Assembly: GCF_023061185.1 (NCBI RefSeq)
Contig: NZ_JAKGAK010000001.1
Location: 62,001-126,000 of the forward strand
Direction of reading: 5' to 3'
DNA from: Chromohalobacter beijerinckii
GTDB lineage: Bacteria > Pseudomonadota > Gammaproteobacteria > Pseudomonadales > Halomonadaceae
DNA: 64,000 bases
The notes under the pieces were generated by a model, which was given only the letters and a program-made list of their open reading frames with translations, made no database searches and was not told the DNA's origin. Position 1 is the stretch's first letter; each line of letters starts with the position of its first letter. The translations under genes were made by a program, and so were the position numbers. This document shows, one piece after another, positions 16,954 through 27,354 of this stretch.

Positions 16954-17814
16954 ATGGAGCGGCAATATCACCTCCTGGCCAGACTCGAGCACGACTTCGA
17001 TCATGTAATCGAAACCTGCGAGGCACTCATCGGCCATGTCGAACACGCGCCACCGAAGGGCTGGGTACTGGGCGATACCCCCTTCGACATCGCATGGCTA
17101 CGCCATGCCCTGCTCGACTTTTGGTATCAAGACGGCCAGGACGGTCGCGCGACGCGCAATTACATCGGCCTGATTGCTGCCGACTCCACATTGCTGGCGT
17201 ACGTCGCCGACATCAATCACGCCAAGCAAACTTTCGCGGCGACACTCGCCGAGATTCGTCAGGACGCACCGAGCCTGCTCCCCGAGATCAAAGCCGTACT
17301 GCCCTTTCGTCATCCCACACTGCACGACCATCTACGTGGCCAGGGTCTGGCGCGCCTGCATCTCAAGCAATGCTGGCGTCACCTGCCCGTGGCAGACGCC
17401 CCGCTTTCGCGCGTACGTCTCGCCTGGTATAGCAGCGGGCGCTCCATCAAGCGACTGAGCGTGCGCGATGCCGAACGGCGGCTTTTGGAAATGGATACGG
17501 AAAGCCCACACATTCGCATCCAGCTACGCCATTTGGCAGACATCCCCGATGGCGAGCCATTGGCACAGGTACAAACCCAGGCCCCCGTCATGCGCGCCAA
17601 TCTTTTCTTTCGCGAAGCGCTCTCGGATGGGCGCATGCGGCGTGCCATGAACCTGCCCTTGCCTCTATTCATTCCAAGCGAAGACGGTCGCTTGCCTTCG
17701 CACAATACCCCGAAGGCAACACCGCCCAACACGCGCACCCGCGCCAAACGCGCCGACACTAAGCTCGAAGACGCTCCCTTCCTGCCCAGCTTGCGGGTCT
17801 ATCGCTACCGGTAG
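16954..17814 (+). CDS. tus: DNA replication terminus site-binding protein (Tus family)
   Basis: A 286-residue protein that resembles E. coli Tus in its spacing and several blocks. An N-terminal RLEHDFDHVIETCEAL helix corresponds to RLNTTFRQMEQELAIF. A central block SRVRLAWYSSGRSIKRLSVR corresponds to the [20 protein letters not shown] region. The end LPSLRVYRYR matches the IPRLHLYVAD terminus. Tus binds Ter sites and stops replication forks in a polar way. I found no match to the E. coli Ter core near the gene, but the site in this lineage may differ. The assignment rests on blocks recognised by eye, not on a search. The 3' end is only 5 bases from the convergent YrhK-type gene. Confidence 0.75.
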   Translation: MERQYHLLARLEHDFDHVIETCEALIGHVEHAPPKGWVLGDTPFDIAWLRHALLDFWYQDGQDGRATRNYIGLIAADSTLLAYVADINHAKQTFAATLAEIRQDAPSLLPEIKAVLPFRHPTLHDHLRGQGLARLHLKQCWRHLPVADAPLSRVRLAWYSSGRSIKRLSVRDAERRLLEMDTESPHIRIQLRHLADIPDGEPLAQVQTQAPVMRANLFFREALSDGRMRRAMNLPLPLFIPSEDGRLPSHNTPKATPPNTRTRAKRADTKLEDAPFLPSLRVYRYR

Positions 17815-17819
17815 CTGTC

Positions 17820-18104
17820 TCAGAATTCCTGACTGCTGGAAGGCAACTGCTTGAGCGTAAGCTGACGGTGCAAACGGATCACCGGGCGAATCAGCAATTG
17901 CACACTGCCCAATACGAACAACCAGATACCCGCTTCCTTGACGCTGCCCTGATAGAAGAAACAGATGCTACCGATCGTGAACCACAGGCCCAGCAAGAGA
18001 TCGTTCACAGTACTGGCCAATTCATGACGGCGGTGGATGATCAATTCTTCGCGCCCCAGTGTGAACGTCGTTTCGTCGCTATGTTGTTTGTCTTCCCGAT
18101 ACAT
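17820..18104 (-). CDS. YrhK-domain small membrane protein
   Basis: A 94-residue protein with two hydrophobic segments, LLLGLWFTIGSICFFYQG (about 36-53) and GIWLFVLGSVQLLIRPVIRL (about 59-78), joined by a short loop; this pattern fits the YrhK domain. The N-terminal half is polar and probably cytoplasmic. The function is unknown. The start is well supported by an AAAGGAGG site 4-5 bases upstream of the ATG. It appears monocistronic and convergent with the Tus gene. Confidence 0.8.
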   Translation of the reverse strand: MYREDKQHSDETTFTLGREELIIHRRHELASTVNDLLLGLWFTIGSICFFYQGSVKEAGIWLFVLGSVQLLIRPVIRLHRQLTLKQLPSSSQEF

Positions 18105-18146
18105 AAAACCTCCTTTTACTCATGTGACGATGGATACCCCAACGCA

Positions 18147-18172
18147 ACGAGCCGGCAAAAGTGCCGGCTCGT
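18147..18172. terminator. Stem-loop downstream of sth
   Basis: Perfect 11-bp arms (18147-18157 and 18162-18172) flank an AAAG loop. It lies 65 bases past the sth stop. There is no clear T-run, so termination is likely but not certain. Confidence 0.5.
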
Positions 18173-18236
18173 CGAATGCCGATCCACGCCGGCGAACACT
18201 CAAGGCTCTTGAACTACGAGCCCATGTCGGCCCGTA

Positions 18237-19628
18237 TCAGAATATACGATTCAGGCCGTTTTGAGCCGCGACGCGATACGCCTCGGCCATGGTCGGATAA
18301 TTGAAGGTGGTATTGATGAAATACTTCAGGGTATTCGCCTCACCCTTCTGCTGCATGATGGCCTGGCCGATATGCACGATCTCGGAGGCCTGGTCGCCGA
18401 AGCAGTGAATGCCCAGAATCTCTAGTGTCTCGCGGTGGAAAAGGATCTTGAGCATGCCCACCGTGTCCCCGGTGATCTGCGCACGCGCGGTGTCCTTGAA
18501 GAACGCCTGCGCTATCTCGTAGGGCACCTTGGCTTCGGTCAACTCGCGCTCGTTCTTGCCCACCGAGCTGATCTCGGGAATCGTGTAGATGCCAGTGGGG
18601 ATATCCTCGACGAAACGAAAGTCTTCTTCCAGGAAGTCATCGCTGGCACTACGTCCCTGGTCGTAGGCGGCACTGGCCAGGCTCGGCCAACCGATGACAT
18701 CCCCCACGGCATAGATATGCGGCACCATGGTGCGATAGTGCTCATCGACCTGTAGCTGACCGCGCCCATTGGGTTCGAGGCCGATGTTCTCCAGTCCCAA
18801 CTGATCGGTATTGCCGGTCCGCCCATTGGCCCACAGAAACGCATCCGCGCGCAGACGCTTGCCAGACTTGAGTTTGACGACCACACCGGACTCATCGCCC
18901 TCGATGCTTTCGTAATCTTCGTTATGGCGCACCAACACGCCATTCTGGCGCAGATGGTAGGAAAGCGCGTCGCTGATCTCGTCGTCGAGGAACGACAAAA
19001 GCCGCTCGCGCATGTCGATCAAGTCAACCTTGACGCCGAGTCCTGAGAAGATCGAAGCATACTCGGACCCGATGACCCCGGCCCCGAAGATGATCAAAGT
19101 GCGGGGCGTATGGGAAAGCCCCAGGACGGTATCCGAGCAATAAATGCGTGGATGCCGGAAGTTGATATCGGCAGGACGATAAGGCCGAGAACCCGTGGCG
19201 ATCACAAACTGCTGAGCGCACAACTCCTCGACGCCTTCCTGATTGTCCCGCACGATCAGGGTGTGCTCGTCACGGAAGTTCGCCACCCCGAAGAAAAGAT
19301 CGATGCGATTGCGTGAATAGAACTGAGTGCGCATCTCGACCTGCTGGTCGATGGTCACCTTGGAACGTTCAAGCACACGAGGAAAGGAAAACCAACGCGG
19401 TTCGCCGATGTCGCGGAACATGCGGTTGGTATTGAACTGCATGATCTGCTTGACCTGGTGGCGTAGCGCCTTGGACGGGATCGTCCCCCAGTGAGTGCAG
19501 TTGCCACCCACCGCTTGCTGCTTCTCGACGATGGCCACGCGTTTGCCGTGCTTGGCCGCGTTGATCGCAGCGCTTTCTCCTGCGGGCCCCGAGCCAATCA
19601 CCACCACATCATAATTGTGAACTGCCAT
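18237..19628 (-). CDS. sthA: Soluble pyridine nucleotide transhydrogenase
   Basis: A 463-residue cytoplasmic flavoprotein that equilibrates NADPH and NADH, usually converting excess NADPH. The FAD motif [13 protein letters not shown] lies at about residues 9-21. The family-typical [15 protein letters not shown] has a single cysteine where lipoamide dehydrogenases have a redox pair. A second Rossmann motif, [16 protein letters not shown], and the C-terminal dimer segment ending [10 protein letters not shown]-like (here [17 protein letters not shown]) follow. I chose the ATG at 19628 ([12 protein letters not shown]), although GAGG is rather far upstream; 19655 would add nine residues. No operon partner is evident. 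Confidence 0.95.
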   Translation of the reverse strand: MAVHNYDVVVIGSGPAGESAAINAAKHGKRVAIVEKQQAVGGNCTHWGTIPSKALRHQVKQIMQFNTNRMFRDIGEPRWFSFPRVLERSKVTIDQQVEMRTQFYSRNRIDLFFGVANFRDEHTLIVRDNQEGVEELCAQQFVIATGSRPYRPADINFRHPRIYCSDTVLGLSHTPRTLIIFGAGVIGSEYASIFSGLGVKVDLIDMRERLLSFLDDEISDALSYHLRQNGVLVRHNEDYESIEGDESGVVVKLKSGKRLRADAFLWANGRTGNTDQLGLENIGLEPNGRGQLQVDEHYRTMVPHIYAVGDVIGWPSLASAAYDQGRSASDDFLEEDFRFVEDIPTGIYTIPEISSVGKNERELTEAKVPYEIAQAFFKDTARAQITGDTVGMLKILFHRETLEILGIHCFGDQASEIVHIGQAIMQQKGEANTLKYFINTTFNYPTMAEAYRVAAQNGLNRIF

Positions 19629-19829
19629 TAGGTTCGCCTGCTCCTCTCGATGCATGAGGAACCGCTGCGATAAGCCTCAACGCAAGACTGGCCACGGCAA
19701 GCGGGGATGACGAGGCATGCTGCCTTCAGGGCGCAGCTCGGATTTCCCGCGATAACATGTCGGGACACGCCCTCGGGCGCCTTGGACTCAACCAACGATT
19801 CCAGCGTCAGTATTGATTGACGAGTGCGC

Positions 19830-20087
19830 TCAGCGTCGAACGGCGTCGTAGCCGAGGTCGGCGCCCCGGTTCTCGTCGCTGGAACGACGTGCACTCTTGC
19901 GGCGCTTTTGATTCTCTTCTTCGCAGACCTTGTCGTTCCCACCGCAGATATCGCATCCCTCCTTGAGACCCAACTGATTGAGCCCCCCGCACGAGCCTGC
20001 AATGGGCTTACGGCCGAGAATGACGCCGATGGCCATGCCGGCCAACAGCAATAGCATCAATGCGAATACCAAAAGCCATACTGTCAT
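19830..20087 (-). CDS. nqrM: Na+-NQR maturation protein NqrM
   Basis: An 85-residue protein with one N-terminal membrane helix (about residues 3-24) followed by a cysteine cluster SCGGLNQLG and CDICGGNDKVC. It belongs to the former DUF539 family now called NqrM, which is needed to insert the iron centre between NqrD and NqrE. Its ATG overlaps the apbE stop by 4 bases (ATGA), and it is the last gene of the nqr operon. The charged C-terminal tail is poorly conserved in the family. Confidence 0.92.
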   Translation of the reverse strand: MTVWLLVFALMLLLLAGMAIGVILGRKPIAGSCGGLNQLGLKEGCDICGGNDKVCEEENQKRRKSARRSSDENRGADLGYDAVRR

Positions 20088-21136
20088 TGCTTTTCCCCTT
20101 CGGACGGCTCATCCGCAAGATAGGTATGAAACGCCTCGCTGAGCTCTGTCTTGAAACCCTCATCGGTTTTGACGATGAAATACGCCGCAATATCCTCACG
20201 GTTCGCCAACGCCATGCCTTTCTCGGGTCCCAGTACCTCCAATGCCGTCGCTAGTCCATCGGCCGTCGCGCTACGCTCGGAGACGACCGTCACTGAGGCA
20301 AGGTGATGCGTGATCGGGCGACCGGTACGCGGATCGATGGTATGCGAGAAACGCTGGCCATCTTCCTCGTAATAATTGCGGTAATCTCCCGATGTCGCCA
20401 CCGCCACGTCTTCGAGTTCGAGCACGCGTTGTACGCTACGCTCCCGAGACACCGGCTTTTCCACGGCGATGCGCCAAGGTTCGCCATTGGGTTTTTCACC
20501 CCGCGTGCGGATCTCGCCACCGACCTCCACGAGATAAGACGTCACGCCCAGTGCATCCAGACGAGCCGCTACTTGGTCGACCCCGAACCCCTTGGCGATG
20601 CCCGAAAGATCGACATACACCGGCTTGGTCTTGGTCAGACGATTGCCATTCAATTTCAGCGCTTGGTAGCCGACCTTGTCCAGCGCCTGGGCGATTTCGT
20701 CATCGTCGGGCACTTCATCCGGACGCATCTCGGGGCCGAAGCCCCACAGGTTGACCGCGCTGCCGATGGTGACATCGAATGCGCCATTCGAGAGATCGCC
20801 GATGTCGATAGCTTCCCCGATCACGTTCGCCGTGGGCGAGGATAATTCGAACGGCTCATCTACCGGCGCGGCATTGAATCGAGACAGCTCGGAATCGGAC
20901 TTATAGGTCGACATCAGGTGGTCGACCTCGTCGAGCGATTCCTTGATGCCATCCTCCAGCGAGGCAAGTTGCTTATCGCTGAAGTCGCCATAGACAGTCA
21001 CATGGTAGCCCGTGCCGAAGATGGGGCCCTCGAAGCGATGCGCTTGCGGCGGTTGATCGCAACCGACCAGCGCCAATAATGCAAACAGGACCAGCCCTCT
21101 CCAGGCCGGTCCTGCACAGTATGCTGCCAGTCTCAT
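20084..21136 (-). CDS. apbE: FAD:protein FMN transferase (ApbE lipoprotein)
   Basis: A 350-residue periplasm-facing lipoprotein. The signal peptide ends in a lipobox with C26 (LALVGC). The ApbE core shows [10 protein letters not shown], the [14 protein letters not shown] segment, [27 protein letters not shown], and the late TATIDPRTG-like motif (here [10 protein letters not shown]). ApbE attaches FMN to threonines of NqrB and NqrC, so its place directly after nqrF, overlapping it by ATGA, is functionally coherent. The ATG also overlaps the nqrF stop, so translation is coupled. Confidence 0.94.
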   Translation of the reverse strand: MRLAAYCAGPAWRGLVLFALLALVGCDQPPQAHRFEGPIFGTGYHVTVYGDFSDKQLASLEDGIKESLDEVDHLMSTYKSDSELSRFNAAPVDEPFELSSPTANVIGEAIDIGDLSNGAFDVTIGSAVNLWGFGPEMRPDEVPDDDEIAQALDKVGYQALKLNGNRLTKTKPVYVDLSGIAKGFGVDQVAARLDALGVTSYLVEVGGEIRTRGEKPNGEPWRIAVEKPVSRERSVQRVLELEDVAVATSGDYRNYYEEDGQRFSHTIDPRTGRPITHHLASVTVVSERSATADGLATALEVLGPEKGMALANREDIAAYFIVKTDEGFKTELSEAFHTYLADEPSEGEKQ

Positions 21137-22365
21137 CCGCCGAAGTCGTCCAACATGATGTTTTCAGGCTCTACACCCATATCGGTCAACATCTTGATGA
21201 CGGATGCGTTCATGATGGGCGGGCCGCACATGTAATATTCGCAGTCTTCCGGCGCCGGGTGATCCTTGAGGTACTTCTCGTAAAGCACGTTATGGATGAA
21301 GCCAGTGTCACCTTCCCAATTATCTTCCGGCAAGGGATCGGAAAGCGCGAGGTGCCACTCGAAGTTATCGAACTCCTCGGCCAACTGGTCGTATTCTTCA
21401 TTATAGAAGGTCTCACGCCAGGAGCGGGCGCCATACCAGAACGAGATCTTGCGCGTCGATTCGAGGCGCTTGAGCTGATCGAAGATATGGCTGCGCATGG
21501 GTGCCATGCCCGCACCACCACCAATGAAGATCATTTCCGCATCGGAGTCCTTGGCAAAGAACTCACCGAAGGGCCCCATCACCGTTACCTTGTCACCCGG
21601 CTTGAGCGAGAAGGCGTACGTCGACATCAGCCCCGGTGGATGTCCGGTATTGGGTGGCGGCGTAGCGATACGGATGTTGAACTTGAGAATACCCTTTTCA
21701 TCCGGGTAGTTAGCCATCGAGTACGCGCGGATGATCTCCTCATCGTTCTTGTGGGAGATATCGAAGAGATTGAACTTGTCCCAATCGCCGCGATATTCGT
21801 CTTCGATATCGAAGTCCGAGAACTTGATGTCGTAAGGTGGCGCCACCAGCTGGACATAGCCCCCGGCCCGGAAAGCCACATCCTCGCCTTCGGGCAGCTT
21901 GAGGTTGAGCTCCTTGATGAAGGTGGCGACGTTGGGATTTTCGGTAACCTCGCATTCCCACTTCTTGACGCCGAAGACCTCCTCGGGAACCTCGACCTTC
22001 ATGTCCTGCTTGACCGGCACCTGACACGACAGCCGCCAGCCTTCCTTCTTCTCACGCAGGGTGAAGTGAGACTCCTCGGTGGGCAGAATCGAGCCCCCGC
22101 CGTCGACCACACGACATCTGCACTGGGCGCAAGAGCCGCCGCCACCGCATGCGGAAGAAAGAAAGATGCCATTGGCAGCCAGCGTTTGCAGCAACTTGCC
22201 ACCCGCCTGGGTCGTCAAGGTGTTCTCGGGATCGCCGTTGATCTCGATGGAGACGTCGCCACTGCTGACTAGACGGCTGCGCGCCGTCAGGATCACGGCC
22301 ACCAGACCGAGCACGATCACGGTGAACATGACGACGCCGATCACGATGATGGATGTATCAACCAT
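21133..22365 (-). CDS. nqrF: Na+-translocating NADH:quinone reductase subunit F
   Basis: The 410-residue NADH-oxidising entry subunit. An N-terminal membrane helix (about residues 4-27) is followed by a plant-type 2Fe-2S domain with [12 protein letters not shown] and a later cysteine in WRLSCQ. The FAD domain (RAYSMANYP) and NADH domain ([23 protein letters not shown]) follow. The C-terminus NIMLDDFGG is typical. It lies 22 bases after nqrE and overlaps apbE by four. Confidence 0.97.
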   Translation of the reverse strand: MVDTSIIVIGVVMFTVIVLGLVAVILTARSRLVSSGDVSIEINGDPENTLTTQAGGKLLQTLAANGIFLSSACGGGGSCAQCRCRVVDGGGSILPTEESHFTLREKKEGWRLSCQVPVKQDMKVEVPEEVFGVKKWECEVTENPNVATFIKELNLKLPEGEDVAFRAGGYVQLVAPPYDIKFSDFDIEDEYRGDWDKFNLFDISHKNDEEIIRAYSMANYPDEKGILKFNIRIATPPPNTGHPPGLMSTYAFSLKPGDKVTVMGPFGEFFAKDSDAEMIFIGGGAGMAPMRSHIFDQLKRLESTRKISFWYGARSWRETFYNEEYDQLAEEFDNFEWHLALSDPLPEDNWEGDTGFIHNVLYEKYLKDHPAPEDCEYYMCGPPIMNASVIKMLTDMGVEPENIMLDDFGG

Positions 22366-22387
22366 GTCGGTTTCCTATTTCCGTTGC

Positions 22388-23008
22388 TTAGAGCTGGATG
22401 CCGGAGAAGGACATGAAGCCCAATGACATCAGTCCGACGGTAATGAACGTAATCCCCAGCCCTTGGAGGCTGGCCGGCACGTCACTGTACTTGAGCTTTT
22501 CACGAATACCCGCCAATGCAGCGATCGCCAGCGCCCAGCCGAAGCCAGCCCCGGCACCGTAGATCACCGATTCGCCGAAGTTGTAGCTACGTTCGACCAT
22601 GAACAGTGAAGCGCCGAGAATCGCGCAATTCACCGTGATCAACGGCAGGAAAACCCCCAACGCGTTATAGAGCGAGGGGACGAACTTATCGAGAAACATC
22701 TCGAGGATCTGAACCAGTGCCGCGATGACACCGATATAACTCAAAAGTCCCAGGAACGACAGGTCGATATTTTCGGCGCCTTCAAGGCCCGTCCAGGTCA
22801 GTGCCCCTTCCTTCAACAGATACGTCAGGATCAGGTTGTTGACCGGCACGGTAATGGTCAGCACCACCACGACCGCGATCCCCAGCCCGATGGCCGAGGA
22901 CACCTTTTTGGAAACGGCAAGAAAGGTACACATGCCGAGGAAGAAAGCCAGTGCCATGTTCTCCACGAACACTGCCTTGACGAAGAGGCTCAGGTAATGC
23001 TCGAACAT
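22388..23008 (-). CDS. nqrE: Na+-translocating NADH:quinone reductase subunit E
   Basis: A 206-residue integral membrane subunit with six helices, in inverted topology relative to NqrD. It carries the conserved half-site cysteines ([15 protein letters not shown] and [12 protein letters not shown]) that coordinate the intramembrane iron centre with NqrD. The ATG at 23008 overlaps the nqrD stop as TGATG and has AAGGAG upstream; a GTG one codon earlier is less likely. Confidence 0.96.
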   Translation of the reverse strand: MFEHYLSLFVKAVFVENMALAFFLGMCTFLAVSKKVSSAIGLGIAVVVVLTITVPVNNLILTYLLKEGALTWTGLEGAENIDLSFLGLLSYIGVIAALVQILEMFLDKFVPSLYNALGVFLPLITVNCAILGASLFMVERSYNFGESVIYGAGAGFGWALAIAALAGIREKLKYSDVPASLQGLGITFITVGLMSLGFMSFSGIQL

Positions 23009-23682
23009 CACACGGACTCCTTAATCTTGGCCTTGCTGTTAGCCACGATCCGGTACTCGGCTTTTTCAACCTGCTCGGTACGAATGCTCCGCAGGACCCA
23101 GATGATCAAACCGATGACGAAGAATGCCGAGGGCGGCAACAGCATCAGGCCGTTGGGCACGTACCAGCCGCCATCCTGCACCGGCGTCAGCACCGTGAAG
23201 CCGAAGACGCTGCCGGAACCGAAAAGCTCACGGAAGAAGCCGACGATCAGCAGGATCACGGCATATCCCAGACCATTACCGACCCCATCGAGAAAGCTCA
23301 TGACGGGGCCGTTTTGCATGGCATAGGCCTCGGCACGGCCCATGACGATGCAGTTGGTGATGATCAGCCCGACGAAGACCGACAGCTGCTTGGACATCTC
23401 GTAGGCATACGCCTTGAGCACCTGATCGACCACGATGACCAGCGAGGCAATGATGGTCATCTGCACGATGATGCGGATCGACGATGGAATATGCTGACGA
23501 ATCAATGAAACGAACAGGTTGGAACACGCCGTGACCGCGATAACGGCCAGGCCCATGACCAACGACACACTCATGGAGTTGGTCACCGCCAGTGCCGAAC
23601 AAATCCCCAGCACCTGCAGCGCGATCGGATTGTTCTTGAAGACCGGCGAGAGAACAACGTCTTTTACGGACTCAGCAGCCAT
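23008..23682 (-). CDS. nqrD: Na+-translocating NADH:quinone reductase subunit D
   Basis: A 224-residue polytopic membrane subunit with cysteines in [12 protein letters not shown] and [17 protein letters not shown] that match NqrE. The start at 23682 ([10 protein letters not shown]) has a GGAG site 7 bases upstream within the end of nqrC; a GTG two codons earlier overlaps nqrC. Only two bases separate the nqrC stop from this ATG. Confidence 0.96.
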   Translation of the reverse strand: MAAESVKDVVLSPVFKNNPIALQVLGICSALAVTNSMSVSLVMGLAVIAVTACSNLFVSLIRQHIPSSIRIIVQMTIIASLVIVVDQVLKAYAYEMSKQLSVFVGLIITNCIVMGRAEAYAMQNGPVMSFLDGVGNGLGYAVILLIVGFFRELFGSGSVFGFTVLTPVQDGGWYVPNGLMLLPPSAFFVIGLIIWVLRSIRTEQVEKAEYRIVANSKAKIKESV

Positions 23683-23684
23683 GT

Positions 23685-24458
23685 TCACGCTCCTTCGGAA
23701 TTGCCGTGGAAGCGGGCGAGATAGGGGCCGAAGCCACTCTCGCTCAGCCAGAAATGCAGCATGTTGGTAACGCCGCGGCTCGTCAGCGTCGCCCCCGACA
23801 AGGCATCGACTTCATACTTGCTGTCGGCGCCGCCCTTGACCAGAGAGATGTCGGGACTCATGCCATCTTCCGCATAAATCTCCTTACCTTTCCACTTCGA
23901 CTTCCAACGAGGATTGTCGACCTCGCCGCCAAGCCCCGGTGTTTCGGAGTGAGAATAGTAGGACAACCCGATAATGGTATTGCCATCGCCTTCAATGGCG
24001 AAGAAGCCACGCATCAGCCCCCACAGGCCCTGCCCTCGAATCGGCAGAATAATCTGCTCGGGGTCATCGGGATTGTCACCTACCAGATAAACCGTCGAGT
24101 ACATCTCTTCGCGCCCAATCCCCGCACTGTCCTCTTCACCGGACAGGGTGCGTGATGTCGCAGGGTCTCTCGCGGCATCGAACTGATCGTAACTTTGCGG
24201 ATCGAATCGGTCGCTGTACTCACCAGTCTCGAGATTGATCACACGCGAGGTAATCAGCTCATCGAACGCATCGTCGACGTCCATCCCCGGCTCGTAGAGG
24301 TCGGCCACCTGCAGGATGTTGCTCTTGCGGTCGAGCTCCTGGTTCTTCTGCTGAGTAGGCTGCAGGACCACGGCGGCGGTCGATACCACCACCGAGCACA
24401 CGATGCAAAGCGCGAGTGCGACCGTTAGCGTCTTCTTGATGGAATTGTTGCTGGCCAT
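23685..24458 (-). CDS. nqrC: Na+-translocating NADH:quinone reductase subunit C
   Basis: The 257-residue subunit with one N-terminal membrane helix (about residues 8-32) and a periplasmic domain. The flavinylation motif SGATLTS (in [13 protein letters not shown]) near the C-terminus carries the threonine that receives FMN from ApbE. Its ATG shares one base with the nqrB stop (TGATG). Confidence 0.96.
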   Translation of the reverse strand: MASNNSIKKTLTVALALCIVCSVVVSTAAVVLQPTQQKNQELDRKSNILQVADLYEPGMDVDDAFDELITSRVINLETGEYSDRFDPQSYDQFDAARDPATSRTLSGEEDSAGIGREEMYSTVYLVGDNPDDPEQIILPIRGQGLWGLMRGFFAIEGDGNTIIGLSYYSHSETPGLGGEVDNPRWKSKWKGKEIYAEDGMSPDISLVKGGADSKYEVDALSGATLTSRGVTNMLHFWLSESGFGPYLARFHGNSEGA

Positions 24459-25693
24459 CAGGTGGTCTCCTCGGTCGTCGCGGTGGAATACGCGGCATCA
24501 CGCTTCTGGCGGCGCTTGATGTTGGCCTGCACGAAGAAGTGATCGATCATCGGTGCGAACAGGTTGGCGAAAAGAATCGCTAGCATGATGCCTTCCGGAA
24601 ACGCGGGATTGACCACTCGGATCAATACCGTCATCACCCCGATCAAGAGGCCGAACAGCAACTTGCCACGGTCCGTCATCGACGCCGATACCGGATCGGT
24701 GGCCATGAACACCATCCCGAAGGCGAAGCCGCCGAGCACGAAATGCCAATACCATGGCATGCCGAACATCGGGTTGCTGTCCGAGCCAATGGTGGTGAAC
24801 AGCATCGCGGTCAGCGCCATGCCTACGAACACGCCCAGCATGATGCGCCACGAGGCGATACGCGTAATCAGCAAGACCACCGCGCCGATGAGGATCGCCA
24901 ATGTCGAGGTTTCCCCCACCGAGCCGGGAATGAAGCCCAGAAAAGCGTCCCACCAGCTATATGCCTGCTGCACGGCGCCCATGCCGTTCTGTGCCGCCGT
25001 GGAGAGCGCGGTGGCCCCTGTATAGCCGTCGGCGGGGACCCACACGCTATCACCGGAGATCTGCGCCGGGTAGGCGAAATACAAGAAGGCGCGCCCAGTC
25101 AGCGCCGGGTTGAGGAAGTTCTTGCCGGTGCCACCGAAGATTTCCTTGCCGATCACGACCCCGAAGGTAATCCCCAAGGCCACCTGCCACAACGGAATAG
25201 TCGCCGGCAGGATCAGCGCATAGAGCACGGAAGTGACGAAGAAGCCTTCATTGACCTCATGGCCGCGCTTGACGGCGAACAGTACTTCCCAGAACCCACC
25301 GACGACGAAGGTCACCAGATAGATAGGCAGGAAGTAAGTGGCGCCGAGCACGAAGTTGGCCCAGATGCTGCTGGGGTCGTGGCTCCCCGCCAGTGCCATG
25401 GTGATGGCTTCACGCCATCCGCTCATCGCACCGAAGCCGTCGCCAATTGCCATGTTGGCCTGCAGGCCGGCGTTGTACATGCCGAAGAACATCGCCGGAA
25501 AGGTACACAGCCATACCGTGATCATGATGCGCTTGAGGTCGATGCCATCACGCACGTGCGCCGTGCTCTTGGTCACATCCGGGGGGGTATAGAAGATCGT
25601 ATCGACCGCTTCGTACAGCGCGTAGAACTTCTCGTATTTACCACCCTGGTGAAAATGCGGCTCGAGTTTGTCGAGCGTATTACGAATTCCCAT
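24458..25693 (-). CDS. nqrB: Na+-translocating NADH:quinone reductase subunit B
   Basis: The 411-residue main membrane subunit, with about ten helices. The covalent FMN site is [10 protein letters not shown]. The family segments [20 protein letters not shown] and [11 protein letters not shown]-like (here [15 protein letters not shown]) are present. NqrB is thought to form the Na+ path and the quinone site. It starts 2 bases after the nqrA stop. Confidence 0.97.
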   Translation of the reverse strand: MGIRNTLDKLEPHFHQGGKYEKFYALYEAVDTIFYTPPDVTKSTAHVRDGIDLKRIMITVWLCTFPAMFFGMYNAGLQANMAIGDGFGAMSGWREAITMALAGSHDPSSIWANFVLGATYFLPIYLVTFVVGGFWEVLFAVKRGHEVNEGFFVTSVLYALILPATIPLWQVALGITFGVVIGKEIFGGTGKNFLNPALTGRAFLYFAYPAQISGDSVWVPADGYTGATALSTAAQNGMGAVQQAYSWWDAFLGFIPGSVGETSTLAILIGAVVLLITRIASWRIMLGVFVGMALTAMLFTTIGSDSNPMFGMPWYWHFVLGGFAFGMVFMATDPVSASMTDRGKLLFGLLIGVMTVLIRVVNPAFPEGIMLAILFANLFAPMIDHFFVQANIKRRQKRDAAYSTATTEETT

Positions 25694-25695
25694 CG

Positions 25696-27045
25696 TCAGA
25701 CCTCTTTCTCGATCATGGTGAGGTTATCACGCAGGATGGGGCCGTACTCGTACTTGCCGGGGCAAACGTAGGTACAAAGCGCGAGATCTTCTTCATCCAG
25801 CTCCAGACAGCCGAGTTCCATCGAGCTCTCGATGTCGCCCACGATCAATGAGCGCAGCAGCTGCGTGGGCATGATATCCAGCGGCATCACGCGCTCGTAG
25901 GCGCCCACTGGCACCATGGCACGTTCGGAACCGTTGGTGGACGTATTTGGCGAATACCGATTGAGTCCCAGAAACTGAGAGACATAGATGCCCATCACCG
26001 AATGACGCCGCAACCCGAGTGACAGCCAGCCCAGGAAGGCGCGTTTATTGCCCTCTTCGAGCAGCGAGAACTGGCGATGGAAACGCCCCAGGAAACGCCG
26101 CGAGCCTTCAGCGATATCACCACCGAAGACCGAGCCTGAAATCACGCGAGTATCTTCGGGCGATTCGATCTCGCCTTCCAGCAGCTCACTGCTGCTCGCC
26201 CCGAGGCGCGTCCGCAACAAGCGCGGCTGCTTGGCGCGCGGACCGCCGATGGCCACTACGCGCTGTGTCTCAAGGCGCCCTTCGGCAAACAGCTTGCCAA
26301 AGGCGATGACATCCTGATAGCCGAGATGCCATACCTGACGCGCAAGGCTCACCGGCGAAAGATAATGGATGTGGGTGCCCACCAGGCCAGCGGGATGCCG
26401 GCCGGCAAAGGCCTCGAAACGCACGCCTTCGAGCTCGCGGCCCGGCAGCTCGGCACCTTGTCCATGGCATACGAACACTTGGCCCGGAGTGAGATGCTTG
26501 AGCACTTTGAGCCCCTGCTCGAACGCAGCGGCGTCCTCGCCGATCACCACGCTGGGGTCGGCAGAAAGGGGGTGCGTATCGATGGCGGTAACGAAAATAT
26601 CGGCGGGGGTGGCATCGGGTGCGGGCGTGCGAGAATAAGGGCGAGTTCTGAATGCGGTCCAGAGCCCTGAATCGACCAGCTGATCGACGACCGTCTGGCG
26701 CTCCAACCGGTCCAGCGCATCCGCGCCATGCGCCGTGAAGGGTACGGCCTCTTCGTGATCATCGAGCTTGATGACGACCGACAGCAGGCGCCGCTTCTCG
26801 CCACGATTGATCGCCACCACCTCACCTGCGCCTGGTGCCGTGAACCGTACGCCCGGGATCTTCTTGTCGGTGAACAGTAGCTGGCCCAGTTTTACCTTGT
26901 CCCCCTCTCGGACCTCCATCGTCGGCTTCATGCCCACGTAGTCGGTGCCAAGAATCGCCACCTGCCGCACGGGCGGCGCATCGTATATGCGCTGCTCGGG
27001 CGACCCGGCGATGGGGAGATCCAGGCCTCGTTTGACTTCGATCAT
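25696..27045 (-). CDS. nqrA: Na+-translocating NADH:quinone reductase subunit A
   Basis: A 449-residue peripheral, cytoplasmic-side subunit and first gene of the operon. The start [18 protein letters not shown] at 27045 matches the family; the frame is open for 63 codons upstream but without likeness. Conserved parts include [30 protein letters not shown] and the C-terminal [14 protein letters not shown], related to the RnfC family. The complex oxidises NADH, reduces ubiquinone and pumps Na+, which suits a halophile. Confidence 0.96.
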   Translation of the reverse strand: MIEVKRGLDLPIAGSPEQRIYDAPPVRQVAILGTDYVGMKPTMEVREGDKVKLGQLLFTDKKIPGVRFTAPGAGEVVAINRGEKRRLLSVVIKLDDHEEAVPFTAHGADALDRLERQTVVDQLVDSGLWTAFRTRPYSRTPAPDATPADIFVTAIDTHPLSADPSVVIGEDAAAFEQGLKVLKHLTPGQVFVCHGQGAELPGRELEGVRFEAFAGRHPAGLVGTHIHYLSPVSLARQVWHLGYQDVIAFGKLFAEGRLETQRVVAIGGPRAKQPRLLRTRLGASSSELLEGEIESPEDTRVISGSVFGGDIAEGSRRFLGRFHRQFSLLEEGNKRAFLGWLSLGLRRHSVMGIYVSQFLGLNRYSPNTSTNGSERAMVPVGAYERVMPLDIMPTQLLRSLIVGDIESSMELGCLELDEEDLALCTYVCPGKYEYGPILRDNLTMIEKEV

Positions 27046-27232
27046 AGTCTCGCCCAGTTGTCGGATCTGATGTTTCGAAAGGAAAGGGGTCCATGAACGC
27101 CCACACGCTCGCCACGCGTCTTTTAAGCATGCTGAACAGCGCGGGCAACCTTCACGGTAGTCGGATTCTTTTCTTATCAGACGATTGCTTCTTTCGGCCC
27201 ATGGCCAAGGGCCGTCCCCAAAATCGGGCACC

Positions 27233-27261
27233 ATTATAGAGAGACAAGTGCCGAATGACTA
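27233..27261 (-). promoter_or_regulatory. Predicted nqr operon promoter
   Basis: On the minus strand TAGTCA (27256-27261) and TATAAT (27233-27238) are separated by exactly 17 bases. The -10 box is a perfect consensus. Transcription would start near 27226. Confidence 0.65.
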
Positions 27262-27311
27262 CATAACCTTAGGAAGTATGGGGCTTACGATGGCGCATGC
27301 GAGAAACGACA

Positions 27312-27331
27312 GCGCCCCGGGATCGGGGCGC
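27312..27331 (-). terminator. Stem-loop after gap
   Basis: A perfect 8-bp GC-rich stem (27312-27319 with 27324-27331) and a 4-base loop lie 23 bases past the gap stop. The T-run is interrupted (TGTCGTTTCTCG). Confidence 0.55.
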
Positions 27332-27354
27332 AGGTGAGAAGAGGCGAGTAATAC

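Larger units (their letters stand above)
27046..27354. other. nqrA leader and gap terminator region
   Basis: This 309-base region has no gene. It holds the nqr promoter, a transcribed leader of about 180 bases with a 6-bp stem-loop at 27195-27214 right after the predicted start, and the hairpin that probably ends gap at 27312-27331. I see no known riboswitch pattern. Confidence 0.6.

Noticed and set aside
21079-22272. A 397-residue plus-strand frame opposite nqrF
   Set aside because: nqrF is complete on the other strand with iron-sulfur and flavin motifs; the antisense frame has no start signal or domain.
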